Source: Actinokineospora globicatena (lineage in GTDB: Bacteria; Actinomycetota; Actinomycetes; Mycobacteriales; Pseudonocardiaceae). Taken from it: a stretch of DNA of 64,000 nt. A model generated the notes under the pieces. That model did no database searches, was not told the origin of the DNA, and saw only the letters and a list, made by a program, of their open reading frames with translations. Both the position numbers and the translations under genes were made by a program. The stretch spans positions 1,178,001-1,242,000 of the forward strand of contig NZ_JAMTCR010000002.1 in the NCBI RefSeq assembly GCF_024171945.1, in the 5' to 3' direction. Each line of letters starts with the position of its first letter. Within the stretch, counting starts at the first letter, position 1. Shown here in pieces: positions 37,177 to 46,319 of the stretch.

Positions 37177-40100
37177 TCACCTCGTCGGCTTGAGGTAGTG
37201 CTGGGTGTGCCCGTCCCAGTGCACGCGGGTCGCGATGGCCGCTGTCCCCTCGGAGCGGCGGATCTCGTACACGTCCAGGCTCGGCACCTGGCCGTAGTCG
37301 CCCCACAGCGCGTGGCCGGTCATGCAGAAGTCCAGGTCCAGGCGCACGAGCAGGCCCATCAGCTCGCCGATGGTGCGGTCGTCGACCTTGGCGAAAGCGT
37401 CGTCGAGCAGGATCAGCCGCAGGGCCAGGTCGGTGTCGGGGAGCCCGGACAGGTACGCGTCGGCGGCGGCGAACAGCGCGACGTAGGACACGAACCGGGT
37501 CTCGCCCTGGGACAGCTTCGCGCGCCTGTTGATCTTGCGCTCCTGGCCGGGTGCCGGGCCGGTGATGATCACCTCGACCCGGTGCCACTGCCGGTAGTCC
37601 ACGGCGGTGCCCACGTGGGCGCGGTAGCCGCCGTCGGCGTCCCTGGCGAACTCCTCGTCGACCCGTTCCTTGAGGAGTGCGATCAGCTCGGCGGTCTCCT
37701 CCGGCGAGCGCACCACCGAGCTCGCCCGCACCAGTTCGCGTATGCGGGCCACGCGGCTGTCGGCGTCCTCGGTCAGCACCCAGCGCAGCCGCACGCCGAT
37801 GCCGTGGCTGGTCCGGATGTCAGCCAGGCTGAGGTTCATCGCCTTCACCAGGTGCTCGGCCTGCGCGAGCCGTCGGCGCAACTCCTCGCCGACGCCGCCC
37901 ACCACGAAGTCGGTGAAGACCTGGTGCTCCCGGGTGCTGAGCGCGCCTCCCGCGCGCTCGGCGCGTTCTCGCAGGTTCTCCGCCGCGAGCGCCACGGGAT
38001 GACGGCCGGTCGCGTCGGTCAGCTCGACCTGCCAGATGCCTGCCACGAGGTCGTGGTTCAGGTCGAAGGTGTTGGTGAGCTCGTTGCCCGCCAACCGCAG
38101 GGCACGCATCAGGGCGCCTTCGTCGACGGCGGCCCCACCGCGGTCCAACGCCGTTTGGACCTGCCGGGCGTAGGTGATCACTGCTGCGGCCGCCGAGGAC
38201 TCGGGGAGCTCAGGGGGCAGCGCGTCGACTCGCCTGCACGCCGCCTGGAACACGCCGGAGACGTGGGCCTTGCGGTGGAGCTGGTCGACCTCCAGCCGCA
38301 TGGCCTTCGTACCGTCGTCGAGATGCTCCGCGGCCCGCGCTGTGCGCCCGTGCGCCCTGGTGGACTCCTCACCGAGCCGCCGTTCCTTGCGGTCGAGGGT
38401 GCCAAGCTCGTTTCGCACCGTGCCCAGGTCGCGCTTGGCCACCTGGAGCTTCGTTTGCACGTCGGCGATATCAGCGCCGACAGTCTTCGCCACCGCGCTG
38501 TACTTGGCGTGCTCGCCGTGCCACTCGCTCCACGCCCCATCCGCCGTCGCCTCGGCGTGGACCCGTTTGCCCGATGCCTTGCTGATCTCGCCGACCAGGG
38601 ACTGGTGCTTGGTCCCCGCCGCGTCCAGGCGGTCGAGCTGAACAGCCAAGTCCCGGCAGGACCGGGTGGCGTCGCGTGCGGCGTCCACGACCTCGGTCAA
38701 CGCCTGGCGATCCTGGGGAAGCCCGACCCGCGCGCATTGCTCGCTGTGGGCCCGGTAGTCGCTGGTCAGGTCGGCGCGTGACTGGACCGCGGCTCCCCGC
38801 AACTGCCCGGCCAGCCGTCCCAGCCTGGTGGACTCCTGGTCCGCGTTGTTCGCCGCCATCCGGGCCTGGAGCAGAGTGCTCGACGAGGGCGAGGACCGCA
38901 CGAACAGGTTGAGGTCTTCCTCGTGCTGAACCAGCTGCCGCAGCTCGTGTTCCCGAGCTGTGTCGTTCTCGTCGAGCTTGACGAGGAGATCGGTGATCGT
39001 GGAGAGCCGCTCCGCCCTGGCCGCGGCACGGGCAGCCGCTCCGATGTGCCTGGCGCGGTCGACCTGGTGCCTGCCGCGGAGTGGACCCGCACCCCAACGG
39101 CCATCGCCGTCCACCCAGGTGCCCGGTCCCGCACCCAGGCCGATCCGGCTCAACACACCGGTGACCACCTGCTCCGGCAGGCCGCTGGCCACGTCCCACC
39201 GCAGCACCGCGTGAACTGGCGTCGGGGCCTTCGGCGCGGCGTCCGTGAGCAGGACCTGCCCCGTTTCGGCGTGCACCGACCCATCCGGGGTGATCCAGGC
39301 GGACAGCAGACCCGACGCCATCAGCGCTGCTTCCAGCCCTGCTCGCCGGTGCTCCGGCACGCCTTCGGTGAACTCGACGACTCGCCACAACGGCAGTCCC
39401 CCGGTGGGGCCGTGGCTGACCCAAGGTGCCGCCTGGGGTTCCGGATCCTGTTCGGCGAGCAGGCCGCGGCGTTCGTCGGCCAACGCGGCCCGGTTCGCGT
39501 CGTCATCCTGCTGCCTCTGCCGTACCTCGGCCCGATCGAAGGCGATGGCAGCCCGGGCGGGCCCCGCCGCCTCCACCGCCGCTGCGTCCAGCCGCTGGAG
39601 GTCGTCGTTGCGCTCGCGCGATCCGGCCACCGAGTTGGCGTCGGTGAGCAGCGGACCCACCGACGTGCTGGACCAGTCGACCTCGCCCAGGGTGGCGGCG
39701 CAGCGCTCGTCAACGGTCCACTTGCGCCACATCGCGGCCAGTTCGCGTGCGTGGTCGTCGCGGGTGTCCGCTGCCGCTAGCGCGTGCTCAGCGCCCTCCT
39801 CCGCCTGCTGTTCCGCGTTCTCTGCCTTCTCCTCGGCACGTCTGGTCCTCTCCTCGCGCTGCTCCAGCTCCCGCGCCGTCTCGAGCCTGCCCCGGGCGTG
39901 CGTCTCCCGCTGACCCGCGGCCCTTCCGAGATCACGGACGTTCGTCACCACCTCGGCGAGCGGATCAGGCGAGATCCGCAGCGTGCTGTGCGCAGGACGT
40001 GCCGTGAGCTCGGGTGCGCTGTCGACGGCGTGGCGCACCGGTTCTTCCTGCGGGTCAACGGGTATCGCATCCACCCGTACCGTCGTGGGCAGCGATCCAG

Positions 40101-41385
40101 CAGGCAGACCGGCCGCCGCGAGCGCGTCGCGGGTCTGCTCCAGGAGTGCGTCGACCGCACGCCCTTCCGCTACTGCGACCTCGACCTGGATGTCGGCTCG
40201 CGTGACGGCACCGGTCTCGTCATCGCGACGATCTTTGGCCGCGTTCAACGCCAGCACCGCGGCCCTCTTGAGCGAGGTCACCAGGTCCGCCAGGGTGTGC
40301 AGTTCGAGTCCGGTCCGGTAGAGGGCCGAGCTCTCGATGCCGCTGATCGTCTCTTCGATGACCTTGCGCTCGGTTCGCTTCTCCTCGAGCGCGGACACGG
40401 TCGCCGCGTGCTCCTCCTTGAGCCGCGCGTGTTCCTGCCTCGCGGCTAGGGCGGTTTTCTCCAGCTCGACCGTCTTCGCGGCGGCCTTGGCTGCGAGCTC
40501 GGCTGAATCATCGAGCGCCTTCGCGGTGTACCGGCGGTAGATGTCCAGGAGGGCGTCCACCTGTTCCACGGCCTCGAGCAGGCGCCGCTGCTCGTCACGG
40601 GAGTCCTTCAGCGAGTCGAGCCGCTCGCCCGCCTCGCGCAGCGTCACCTCCGACAGCGGCGGCAAGGCGTCAGAGAGGATCTTGGGAAGGTTCCCCTCGT
40701 CGATCCGGTTCCCCATGTCCGGTGCGCGCAGTGTGTGCAACAACTGCAAGAGGCCCGCGTAGCGTTCGCCCGCGGTCTGTCCGGTGAGGCCGAAGACGAG
40801 GGCAGCCACGCGCTCGCGGTGCACCTCAGGCCGGTCGGTGATCAGGTCGGGGCCGATCAACTCGCCGAGCCGTTCGCGGGAGAGTGGTTGCCTGCGGTCG
40901 TCGATCAACCGCAACTCCGCACCGACCCGCTGGGTCGTGGTGAAGTACCAGGGCTTGGCCTCGCCGGTGCTCGCGGAGAACCGCACGAGGGCGCCGACGG
41001 TCCGGAAGTGCTGCTCCGGGCCGTTGGCGGTCTCCACCTCGCGGGCGAGTTCGAGCCACAGGTAGCCGAGCCGGTTGGTCTGGCCATCGGCACCGTTGCG
41101 CATGAGGTCTTCCAGCCGGACCTTGCCGGAGCCGGTCGCGTCCATCTTGCGGCGGTCGGCGTCGAGCACGAAGGGCAGGAGCATCTCCATCGCCCTGCTC
41201 TTGCCGGATCCGTTGGTACCACGCAAGATCATCCGACCACCGGAGAAGATGAACTCCGTGTCGTAGTAGAACCAGACGTTCAAGATGCCCGCGCGGTTGA
41301 TCCGCCACCGGTGCGTGTGGTGCTTCTGCGCTCCCAGGACCAACTCTTCGCCCCCGTCGACGACCGTGCTCGACGTTGCCGTCAT
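37177..41385 (-). CDS. jetC: Wadjet SMC-like ATPase JetC (TIGR02680 family)
   Basis: The 1402-residue MukB/SMC-like motor has Walker A GTNGSGKS at about 56-63 after an opening FSGGRMILRGTN. Long coiled coils fill about 260-560 and 830-1150 (Glu/Ala/Arg-rich heptads), around a central hinge-like region. The ABC signature is KLSQGETRFVSYVALFAAADAYL and Walker B LILLDDAFAKVDD near the C terminus, ending MTGHALWGDY. It extrudes DNA loops to sense plasmid topology. ATG 41385 overlaps the jetB stop (ATGA) and follows GGGAGAG. The frame is open for 55 more codons upstream inside jetB, not used. Confidence 0.93.
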   Translation of the reverse strand: MTATSSTVVDGGEELVLGAQKHHTHRWRINRAGILNVWFYYDTEFIFSGGRMILRGTNGSGKSRAMEMLLPFVLDADRRKMDATGSGKVRLEDLMRNGADGQTNRLGYLWLELAREVETANGPEQHFRTVGALVRFSASTGEAKPWYFTTTQRVGAELRLIDDRRQPLSRERLGELIGPDLITDRPEVHRERVAALVFGLTGQTAGERYAGLLQLLHTLRAPDMGNRIDEGNLPKILSDALPPLSEVTLREAGERLDSLKDSRDEQRRLLEAVEQVDALLDIYRRYTAKALDDSAELAAKAAAKTVELEKTALAARQEHARLKEEHAATVSALEEKRTERKVIEETISGIESSALYRTGLELHTLADLVTSLKRAAVLALNAAKDRRDDETGAVTRADIQVEVAVAEGRAVDALLEQTRDALAAAGLPAGSLPTTVRVDAIPVDPQEEPVRHAVDSAPELTARPAHSTLRISPDPLAEVVTNVRDLGRAAGQRETHARGRLETARELEQREERTRRAEEKAENAEQQAEEGAEHALAAADTRDDHARELAAMWRKWTVDERCAATLGEVDWSSTSVGPLLTDANSVAGSRERNDDLQRLDAAAVEAAGPARAAIAFDRAEVRQRQQDDDANRAALADERRGLLAEQDPEPQAAPWVSHGPTGGLPLWRVVEFTEGVPEHRRAGLEAALMASGLLSAWITPDGSVHAETGQVLLTDAAPKAPTPVHAVLRWDVASGLPEQVVTGVLSRIGLGAGPGTWVDGDGRWGAGPLRGRHQVDRARHIGAAARAAARAERLSTITDLLVKLDENDTAREHELRQLVQHEEDLNLFVRSSPSSSTLLQARMAANNADQESTRLGRLAGQLRGAAVQSRADLTSDYRAHSEQCARVGLPQDRQALTEVVDAARDATRSCRDLAVQLDRLDAAGTKHQSLVGEISKASGKRVHAEATADGAWSEWHGEHAKYSAVAKTVGADIADVQTKLQVAKRDLGTVRNELGTLDRKERRLGEESTRAHGRTARAAEHLDDGTKAMRLEVDQLHRKAHVSGVFQAACRRVDALPPELPESSAAAAVITYARQVQTALDRGGAAVDEGALMRALRLAGNELTNTFDLNHDLVAGIWQVELTDATGRHPVALAAENLRERAERAGGALSTREHQVFTDFVVGGVGEELRRRLAQAEHLVKAMNLSLADIRTSHGIGVRLRWVLTEDADSRVARIRELVRASSVVRSPEETAELIALLKERVDEEFARDADGGYRAHVGTAVDYRQWHRVEVIITGPAPGQERKINRRAKLSQGETRFVSYVALFAAADAYLSGLPDTDLALRLILLDDAFAKVDDRTIGELMGLLVRLDLDFCMTGHALWGDYGQVPSLDVYEIRRSEGTAAIATRVHWDGHTQHYLKPTR

Positions 41386-42644
41386 GACTCTCCCCTGTGG
41401 TCCGTCGCGTCGGTGGTGAACAGAGTGGGTGTGTCGTCGTCCAGCCTGCTCTGGGCGCGGGTCTTCGCGGGCGCGCGGTGCGGTTCGGGCCGGTACCTCG
41501 CGGCAGCGGGGTGCAACACCAAGCCGTCGGGTACGGCAGTCGCCAGGCACACCGATTGCAGGAGGGCGACGACCTCGCTGCGCAGGTGGTCGACGTCTGC
41601 CACGTGGGCCTTGGCGAACGTGCGGCCGTACTGCTCGACCAACAGGTCAAGCGACGACCGAACCAGTGCCCACGTGGCGAGGACGCCGGGCACGGTGCGC
41701 CCTTCGACCTCCGCCGTGGTCGCCCCCGTCGGGCGGAGTTCGTCGGTCAACGCGTTCACCAGCAGCAACGCGGCGTGGGCGACCGTCCCCGTCCCCGGGA
41801 ACCGGACGTCGCTGAGCTCGTCGTCGGGGTCGTAGGCCAAGGCGCCCTCGGACCGGACCTCCAGCACCAGTCCGAACGACTCCGCCAACACCCTGGTCAG
41901 CTCACGGCGCTCGCGGGAGAGTACGTCCCGTTCGGATTCAGGCAGGTCTTCGCGGCGTACCAGGGGGTTCTCGACGAGCCTGCGCCGCAGGTCGCGCCGC
42001 GGCTGCTCAGCCGCCACCGGATCGCCGAGCGTGCCAGCGATCAAGTGCGTGGGGTCGCCGACATCGCGCAGGCCGCGCGTCAGCAGGTGGGGCAGCAACC
42101 CGCGGTGGACGTCGAGCAGGGCCTCCTCGTGCTGCCGGTGGTCCCACGCCGCCACCGAGCCGTCTACTTCGGACAGAACACCCCAGTCGACGAGGAGACC
42201 GATCGCCCGAACCAGGTGCCGCTGCTCGGTCGTCGCGTCGGTGGTGGTGATCCCGGCGGTGACCGCGTCGGCTCGGACCTGGTCGACCAGTTCGCTCATC
42301 AACACCTGTTCGCCGGTGTTCGGGGACAACAGGCTCGCGCACACCAGGGCGAGGTACGCGTAGGTCCGCGGTGCGAACTCCGCGCCGTTGGGGGTCAGCG
42401 CAGGTCGTGCCGCCGTCTCCTGACTCAGCGGGCTCTTGATCAGACGCGCGAAGCCGGACTCGACGACGAGTTGGTAGCCCAAGACCCGGTTGAACACGCG
42501 CTTGAGTTCGACGGCGTTGGCGCGCACCAGCGCGAGGTCGTCCGGTCGCTGAGCCGCGGTGATGATGGGGTTCATCAACAGCACCCGTGCCGCTCTCCTG
42601 CGGTTCTCCGCCTGGTGCTCGTCAGTCCCCGGTGGCGTGCTCAC
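41382..42644 (-). CDS. jetB: Wadjet subunit JetB (TIGR02678/DUF2398)
   Basis: The 420-residue protein has winged-helix regions typical of the MukE/kite-like subunit. DUF2398 blocks include AENRRRAARVLLMNPIITAA, FNRVLGYQLVVESGFARLIK, TYAYLALVCASLL, EVDGSVAAWD and a LFTTD end. It clamps the SMC-like JetC and JetA. GTG start overlaps the jetA stop (GTGA), and the stop overlaps the jetC start, so translation is coupled through the operon. Confidence 0.9.
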   Translation of the reverse strand: MSTPPGTDEHQAENRRRAARVLLMNPIITAAQRPDDLALVRANAVELKRVFNRVLGYQLVVESGFARLIKSPLSQETAARPALTPNGAEFAPRTYAYLALVCASLLSPNTGEQVLMSELVDQVRADAVTAGITTTDATTEQRHLVRAIGLLVDWGVLSEVDGSVAAWDHRQHEEALLDVHRGLLPHLLTRGLRDVGDPTHLIAGTLGDPVAAEQPRRDLRRRLVENPLVRREDLPESERDVLSRERRELTRVLAESFGLVLEVRSEGALAYDPDDELSDVRFPGTGTVAHAALLLVNALTDELRPTGATTAEVEGRTVPGVLATWALVRSSLDLLVEQYGRTFAKAHVADVDHLRSEVVALLQSVCLATAVPDGLVLHPAAARYRPEPHRAPAKTRAQSRLDDDTPTLFTTDATDHRGES

Positions 42645-44158
42645 GCTGTTCGCTCCGATCGTGCTCGTCCGCCACTGGCCGGGCGGCGCGCGACGAGCCG
42701 CAAGCCGTGGACCGTGATCGCACCGTCCTTCGAGTGCAGCGTCGTGCTCGCGTCCGGCACCGGTTGCGCGGCGATGGCCAGGTCCAGATCGGTGTTGGTC
42801 TCCACCACGGGACCTGCCATGTCTTGGTGCCGGGCCAACAACGCGCTGAGGAGCCCGAGCACGAGCTCCCGGGCCGCCGGGCTCACCCGTGCCCCGTCGA
42901 GCTCACCGGCGGCCACCAGTTCGGTGGCCGCGAGCCGTCGTTCCCTGGCTTCTTCCCTGGCCTGTGCGAGCAGCCGCTCGGCGTCCAGACCGGGATCCGG
43001 CACCGACGACGTCCGACCACGGGCGGTGCGGTCGCCCCGGTCCCGCAAGCTGATCGGCACGTCGACCGGGCTGGCGTCCCACCACGACGTGCTCGCCCCA
43101 TCGCGTGAACCGGGTTCCTCCGGACCGCCGGACAGGTGCCGGGCCGGGTAGGTGCCGAACGTCGCCCCGAAGAGCCGGTGGGCGGCGATCGCGTCGACGC
43201 CGTCGAACCACGAGGCAAGTCTGAGCAGGTCGGCGCGCCTGCTGACACCGGTCCCCGCCGCGGCGAGCATGCGCTTGGCGTTGGTCAACAGCTGCCGCAG
43301 CGCCTGGTCGGCGGCAGCCCTCAGGGTGTCCGGACCGGATCGGCCGGTGGTCCCCGCGTACCAGTCGTGCAGCCGCTCCCAGTCCGCTCGACACCGTCCC
43401 GGCAACCGGTCCGCCGGGGTTCCATCGGGTGTCGTCGGGACTGGCAGGTCGTCCAGGGTCGCGAGCACCACGTCGAGCCGGGGCACCAGCCGAGCGCACC
43501 GGGCAGCGATGGCCGGGGCGTGCCGCGAGACGTCCGCGGTGATCAGGTCGATGTACTCCAGCAGCAGTTCCTTGAACCGGTGGTACTCCTCGCCCGCGAG
43601 GTCGTAGCGGGACAGGATCCCGTTGAGGTAGGCGTAGAAGTCGCGGACGCTCTCGTTGAACAGTTGCTGGTTGTTGAACACCGTGGTCACGTCCGCGGCC
43701 AGGGCGACAGCATCGGGCTCGGGTGCGCTGACCCGGTCCAGGACCTGGTCCAGGAGATGGACCGTGGCGCCGAGCAGTTCCCGCGCCACTTCCTGCGCCC
43801 CGTCGCCCGCCGCCAACACCGCCTCGGCGTCGCGGTGCACCCGACCCCCGAGCTTCGAGGCCTGGTATCGCCCCCGAGCTTTGAGGAAGTCGTTGACCGT
43901 GGGCACCCGGGCATCGCGCACGCCGCGGACGAGATTGCCCCACGACTCCAACTGCCTGCAACGCAGCGTCGCGTCATCCACCGACAAGGGGATGCCCTGT
44001 TCGCCCAGTCGGTGGGCCACCTCACCTGCCGAGAGATCGATCAGCAGCGTGCCCGTGAACAGGCCCATGATCGCGCGGTACTCAGTGGCCTGTGCCGCCC
44101 CGAGGTAGGCGTAAAGACTCGTCCTGGGCGGGTTTCTGTTGTCGTTGGGACTGTCCAC
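42641..44158 (-). CDS. jetA: Wadjet subunit JetA (TIGR02677/DUF2397)
   Basis: The 505-residue protein is of the kleisin/MukF-like class of DUF2397. Conserved blocks are YAYLGAAQATEYRAIMGLF, PLSVDDATLRCRQLESWGNL, FNESVRDFYAYLNGILSRYDL, the long helices KELLLEYIDLITADV and LRRLASWFDGVDAIAAHRLFGATFGTYPARHLSGG-like segments. The start is set at GTG 44158 because GGAGGG lies 8 nt upstream; GTG 44167 is too close to that site. First gene of jetABCD (overlaps of 4 nt throughout). A hairpin between it and the upstream nuclease gene suggests it has its own promoter. Confidence 0.9.
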   Translation of the reverse strand: MDSPNDNRNPPRTSLYAYLGAAQATEYRAIMGLFTGTLLIDLSAGEVAHRLGEQGIPLSVDDATLRCRQLESWGNLVRGVRDARVPTVNDFLKARGRYQASKLGGRVHRDAEAVLAAGDGAQEVARELLGATVHLLDQVLDRVSAPEPDAVALAADVTTVFNNQQLFNESVRDFYAYLNGILSRYDLAGEEYHRFKELLLEYIDLITADVSRHAPAIAARCARLVPRLDVVLATLDDLPVPTTPDGTPADRLPGRCRADWERLHDWYAGTTGRSGPDTLRAAADQALRQLLTNAKRMLAAAGTGVSRRADLLRLASWFDGVDAIAAHRLFGATFGTYPARHLSGGPEEPGSRDGASTSWWDASPVDVPISLRDRGDRTARGRTSSVPDPGLDAERLLAQAREEARERRLAATELVAAGELDGARVSPAARELVLGLLSALLARHQDMAGPVVETNTDLDLAIAAQPVPDASTTLHSKDGAITVHGLRLVARRPASGGRARSERTA

Positions 44159-44258
44159 GCGGTTCACCCTCCAGCGCGCACCACGGCCACGCCTGTCCCG
44201 TGGGTGTGGTGCCACGACAGCACGGGAGGTCGAGCGAATTGGGCTGTTTCGCCCCGGA

Positions 44259-44289
44259 CCACCCGATCGAGTGAATTCCGATCGGGTGG
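44259..44289 (-). terminator. hairpin terminator between the 618-residue protein gene and jetA
   Basis: CCACCCGATCG (44259-44269) pairs perfectly over 11 bp with CGATCGGGTGG (44279-44289) around a 9-nt loop. On the minus strand it lies 14 nt after the upstream gene's stop. No U-run follows, so termination may be partial. Confidence 0.6.
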
Positions 44290-44303
44290 CCACGGGTCGT
44301 GAG

Positions 44304-46160
44304 TCAGGTGGAGCCGATGATCCGGAGGTCGTCGCAGCGGCCGATGATGGATTTTCGGGTGGTGTGGAAGAGGTTGTCGAGGCGGGCCAGGCGGCGGGAG
44401 TTGGTGGTGGGGGTGTTGGCGTCGGCGGCGGTTCGGGCGGCGTCGTAGGCGGGTTTGTAGAGGTGGGGTTGGACGATCGTGACGTAGGTGAGGTCCGAGG
44501 CGACGCGGGCGCGGAGTTGGTCGATGACGGTGGCGGCCGGGACCCGGTCGCCGTTGTGCCAGGCCGCCGCGGTGCGGGAGCGGGTGGTGAGGTGGTCGAC
44601 CAGGGTGGTGTTGTCCAGGTAGTCGAGGCTCTTCTCGGCCTGGCTGACGACCTGCTCGAAGTGGGTGACCGCGATCTCCCGGTGTTCGGTGGAGTTGCCC
44701 GCCGCCTTGACGTGGATCACGTTGAGCACGCCGTTGTTGTCGAGGTGCAGGAAGTCGGCGACCTCGCCTGCGCCGTCGTCGCACAGCAGCCAGCCGTCGG
44801 TGTGGCGCTGCACGACCCAGGCGAACAGGGAGTCGTCGCCGGGCTCGGCGATGGCGTCGTGCAGGCTCTGGCCCTCGTTCCGCTTCGGCTTCTCGCTGGT
44901 GATCGCGAAGCCGGTGAAGTCGGCGAACTCCACGCCGCGGAAGGGGACGCTGGTCACCTTGTCCCGCAGGATCCGGCCGTCGCGGTAGACGTGGCCGGAC
45001 TCGTAGTACACCGACAGTTGGGTGCTCGCCTGCATGTCGGTGAGGATTTGCTGATAGTCCGTCGCGTGGGTGATGTCCTTGGTGGGACTCACCTTCAGGA
45101 TGAACCCGTCGCGCGTCGGGACGGGTCTCACCGCTATCGAGCCGACCTTCGCGCCCTCGTACCCCACGTCGACGACGGCCCTCGCCGAGTTCTCGGTCGG
45201 CCGCACCTCCAGCACCACGTCGAGCAGGTCCTCCGCGTGCGCCACCTGGTCCTCGTCCCCGTCCGGCGCGCCCAAGAGCACGTCGGGGTCGATCACCGAG
45301 ACCTCGTACGCGCCGCGCACCCGGCTCAGGTCCGTCTCGACCACCGCCAGGCTCGGCGACAGCGGCTCGGCGGCGTTGCCGCCGACCTGGGCCTTCTCCA
45401 GCAGGTCGAAGATCTCCGCGGCGGCCAGCAGGAACACCCTGAGGTTGCCCGCGCGCTTCCACGAGATCCGGGACCTGGTGGGCGAGAACGTGATCTGGTC
45501 GCGCACCACGCTGTTCTGGTCGCCGGGGTCGTAGGCGACCTTCGCGGCGCTGACCACGTAGGTGCCGTCGTCGACCGGGTTCAGGGTGTCCTGCACGCGC
45601 ATGCCGCCGAGGGTCTTGGTGTCCGCCTTGGTCGTGCGCCTGCGGTGGATGCCGCGCAGCCACAGCACCCTGCCGTCACCCGGGAACGTCCCCGCCACCA
45701 CCTCGGGCGGCAGGAACCGGTACGGGCTCAGCGTCTTGTCGATCCACTTGCGCAGCTGGCTGGTGGTCGGCGCCGGGCCGTTGATCAGGATCAGGTCACC
45801 GCGGCGGACGGTGAGCACCAGCTCGTTCTCCAGGTCGTTGATCCCGGCCTCCCGGGGGATCCACCCGGCTGGCCGCTCGACCTTGCGCACCAACAGGTGC
45901 AGGTCGTCGATGCCGAGCTCGGCGAGCGGGCCGACCTCGTCGATCACGTCGTCGCCGGTGCGCCGGTCCTCGAACGGGACCGCCACGCTGATGGCCCGTC
46001 CCGGCGCGCTCGCCGACTCGCGGACGAACCGGACCAGCTCGTCGAACGATTCCGCGGCGTTGTTTCCGACATGCCGCAGGAAGGTGCACGAGAATTGCGG
46101 GGTGAGTTCTGCCAGGGGTAGCGGAGTGGGCTCATTGGCCGCCGCTGGGGAAGCATCCAT
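44304..46160 (-). CDS. putative PD-(D/E)XK nuclease of unknown family, partner of the divergent DNA methyltransferase
   Basis: This 618-residue soluble protein has no named family that I recognise. N-terminal half: LRHVGNNAAESFDELVRFV, DLILINGPAPTTSQLRKWID and VLWLRGIHRRRTT. Near the C terminus, WLLCDDGAGEVADFLHLD then VLNVIHVKAAG, followed by FEQVVSQAEKSLDYLD, gives Glu466/Asp469, Lys485 and Gln507, the D/E-x-K plus downstream QA pattern of restriction-type PD-(D/E)XK nucleases. The gene is divergent from an N6-adenine methyltransferase 159 nt away and upstream of jetA on the same strand. Inference: restriction half of a restriction-modification pair. ATG 46160; the frame is open far upstream only as antisense to the methyltransferase. 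Confidence 0.75.
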   Translation of the reverse strand: MDASPAAANEPTPLPLAELTPQFSCTFLRHVGNNAAESFDELVRFVRESASAPGRAISVAVPFEDRRTGDDVIDEVGPLAELGIDDLHLLVRKVERPAGWIPREAGINDLENELVLTVRRGDLILINGPAPTTSQLRKWIDKTLSPYRFLPPEVVAGTFPGDGRVLWLRGIHRRRTTKADTKTLGGMRVQDTLNPVDDGTYVVSAAKVAYDPGDQNSVVRDQITFSPTRSRISWKRAGNLRVFLLAAAEIFDLLEKAQVGGNAAEPLSPSLAVVETDLSRVRGAYEVSVIDPDVLLGAPDGDEDQVAHAEDLLDVVLEVRPTENSARAVVDVGYEGAKVGSIAVRPVPTRDGFILKVSPTKDITHATDYQQILTDMQASTQLSVYYESGHVYRDGRILRDKVTSVPFRGVEFADFTGFAITSEKPKRNEGQSLHDAIAEPGDDSLFAWVVQRHTDGWLLCDDGAGEVADFLHLDNNGVLNVIHVKAAGNSTEHREIAVTHFEQVVSQAEKSLDYLDNTTLVDHLTTRSRTAAAWHNGDRVPAATVIDQLRARVASDLTYVTIVQPHLYKPAYDAARTAADANTPTTNSRRLARLDNLFHTTRKSIIGRCDDLRIIGST

Positions 46161-46319
46161 GGCGCCCGAGATTAGACATCCAGAGTTGTAAGTCGACGAA
46201 AGTGGCAACATTCTCCGGTAATTGTCGGGCGCTTGTCGTGCCTTTGTCAGGTGGGCCAGTCCCGGGGGTGCGGCGGGTGGCCGGGCACAATCAGGGCCGA
46301 GGACGGACGGGGGTGCCGC

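Noticed and set aside
41386-41550. Upstream extension of jetC by 55 codons
   Set aside because: It lies inside jetB, is Arg-rich and lacks family residues; ATG 41385 with the ATGA overlap and a ribosome site is the natural start.
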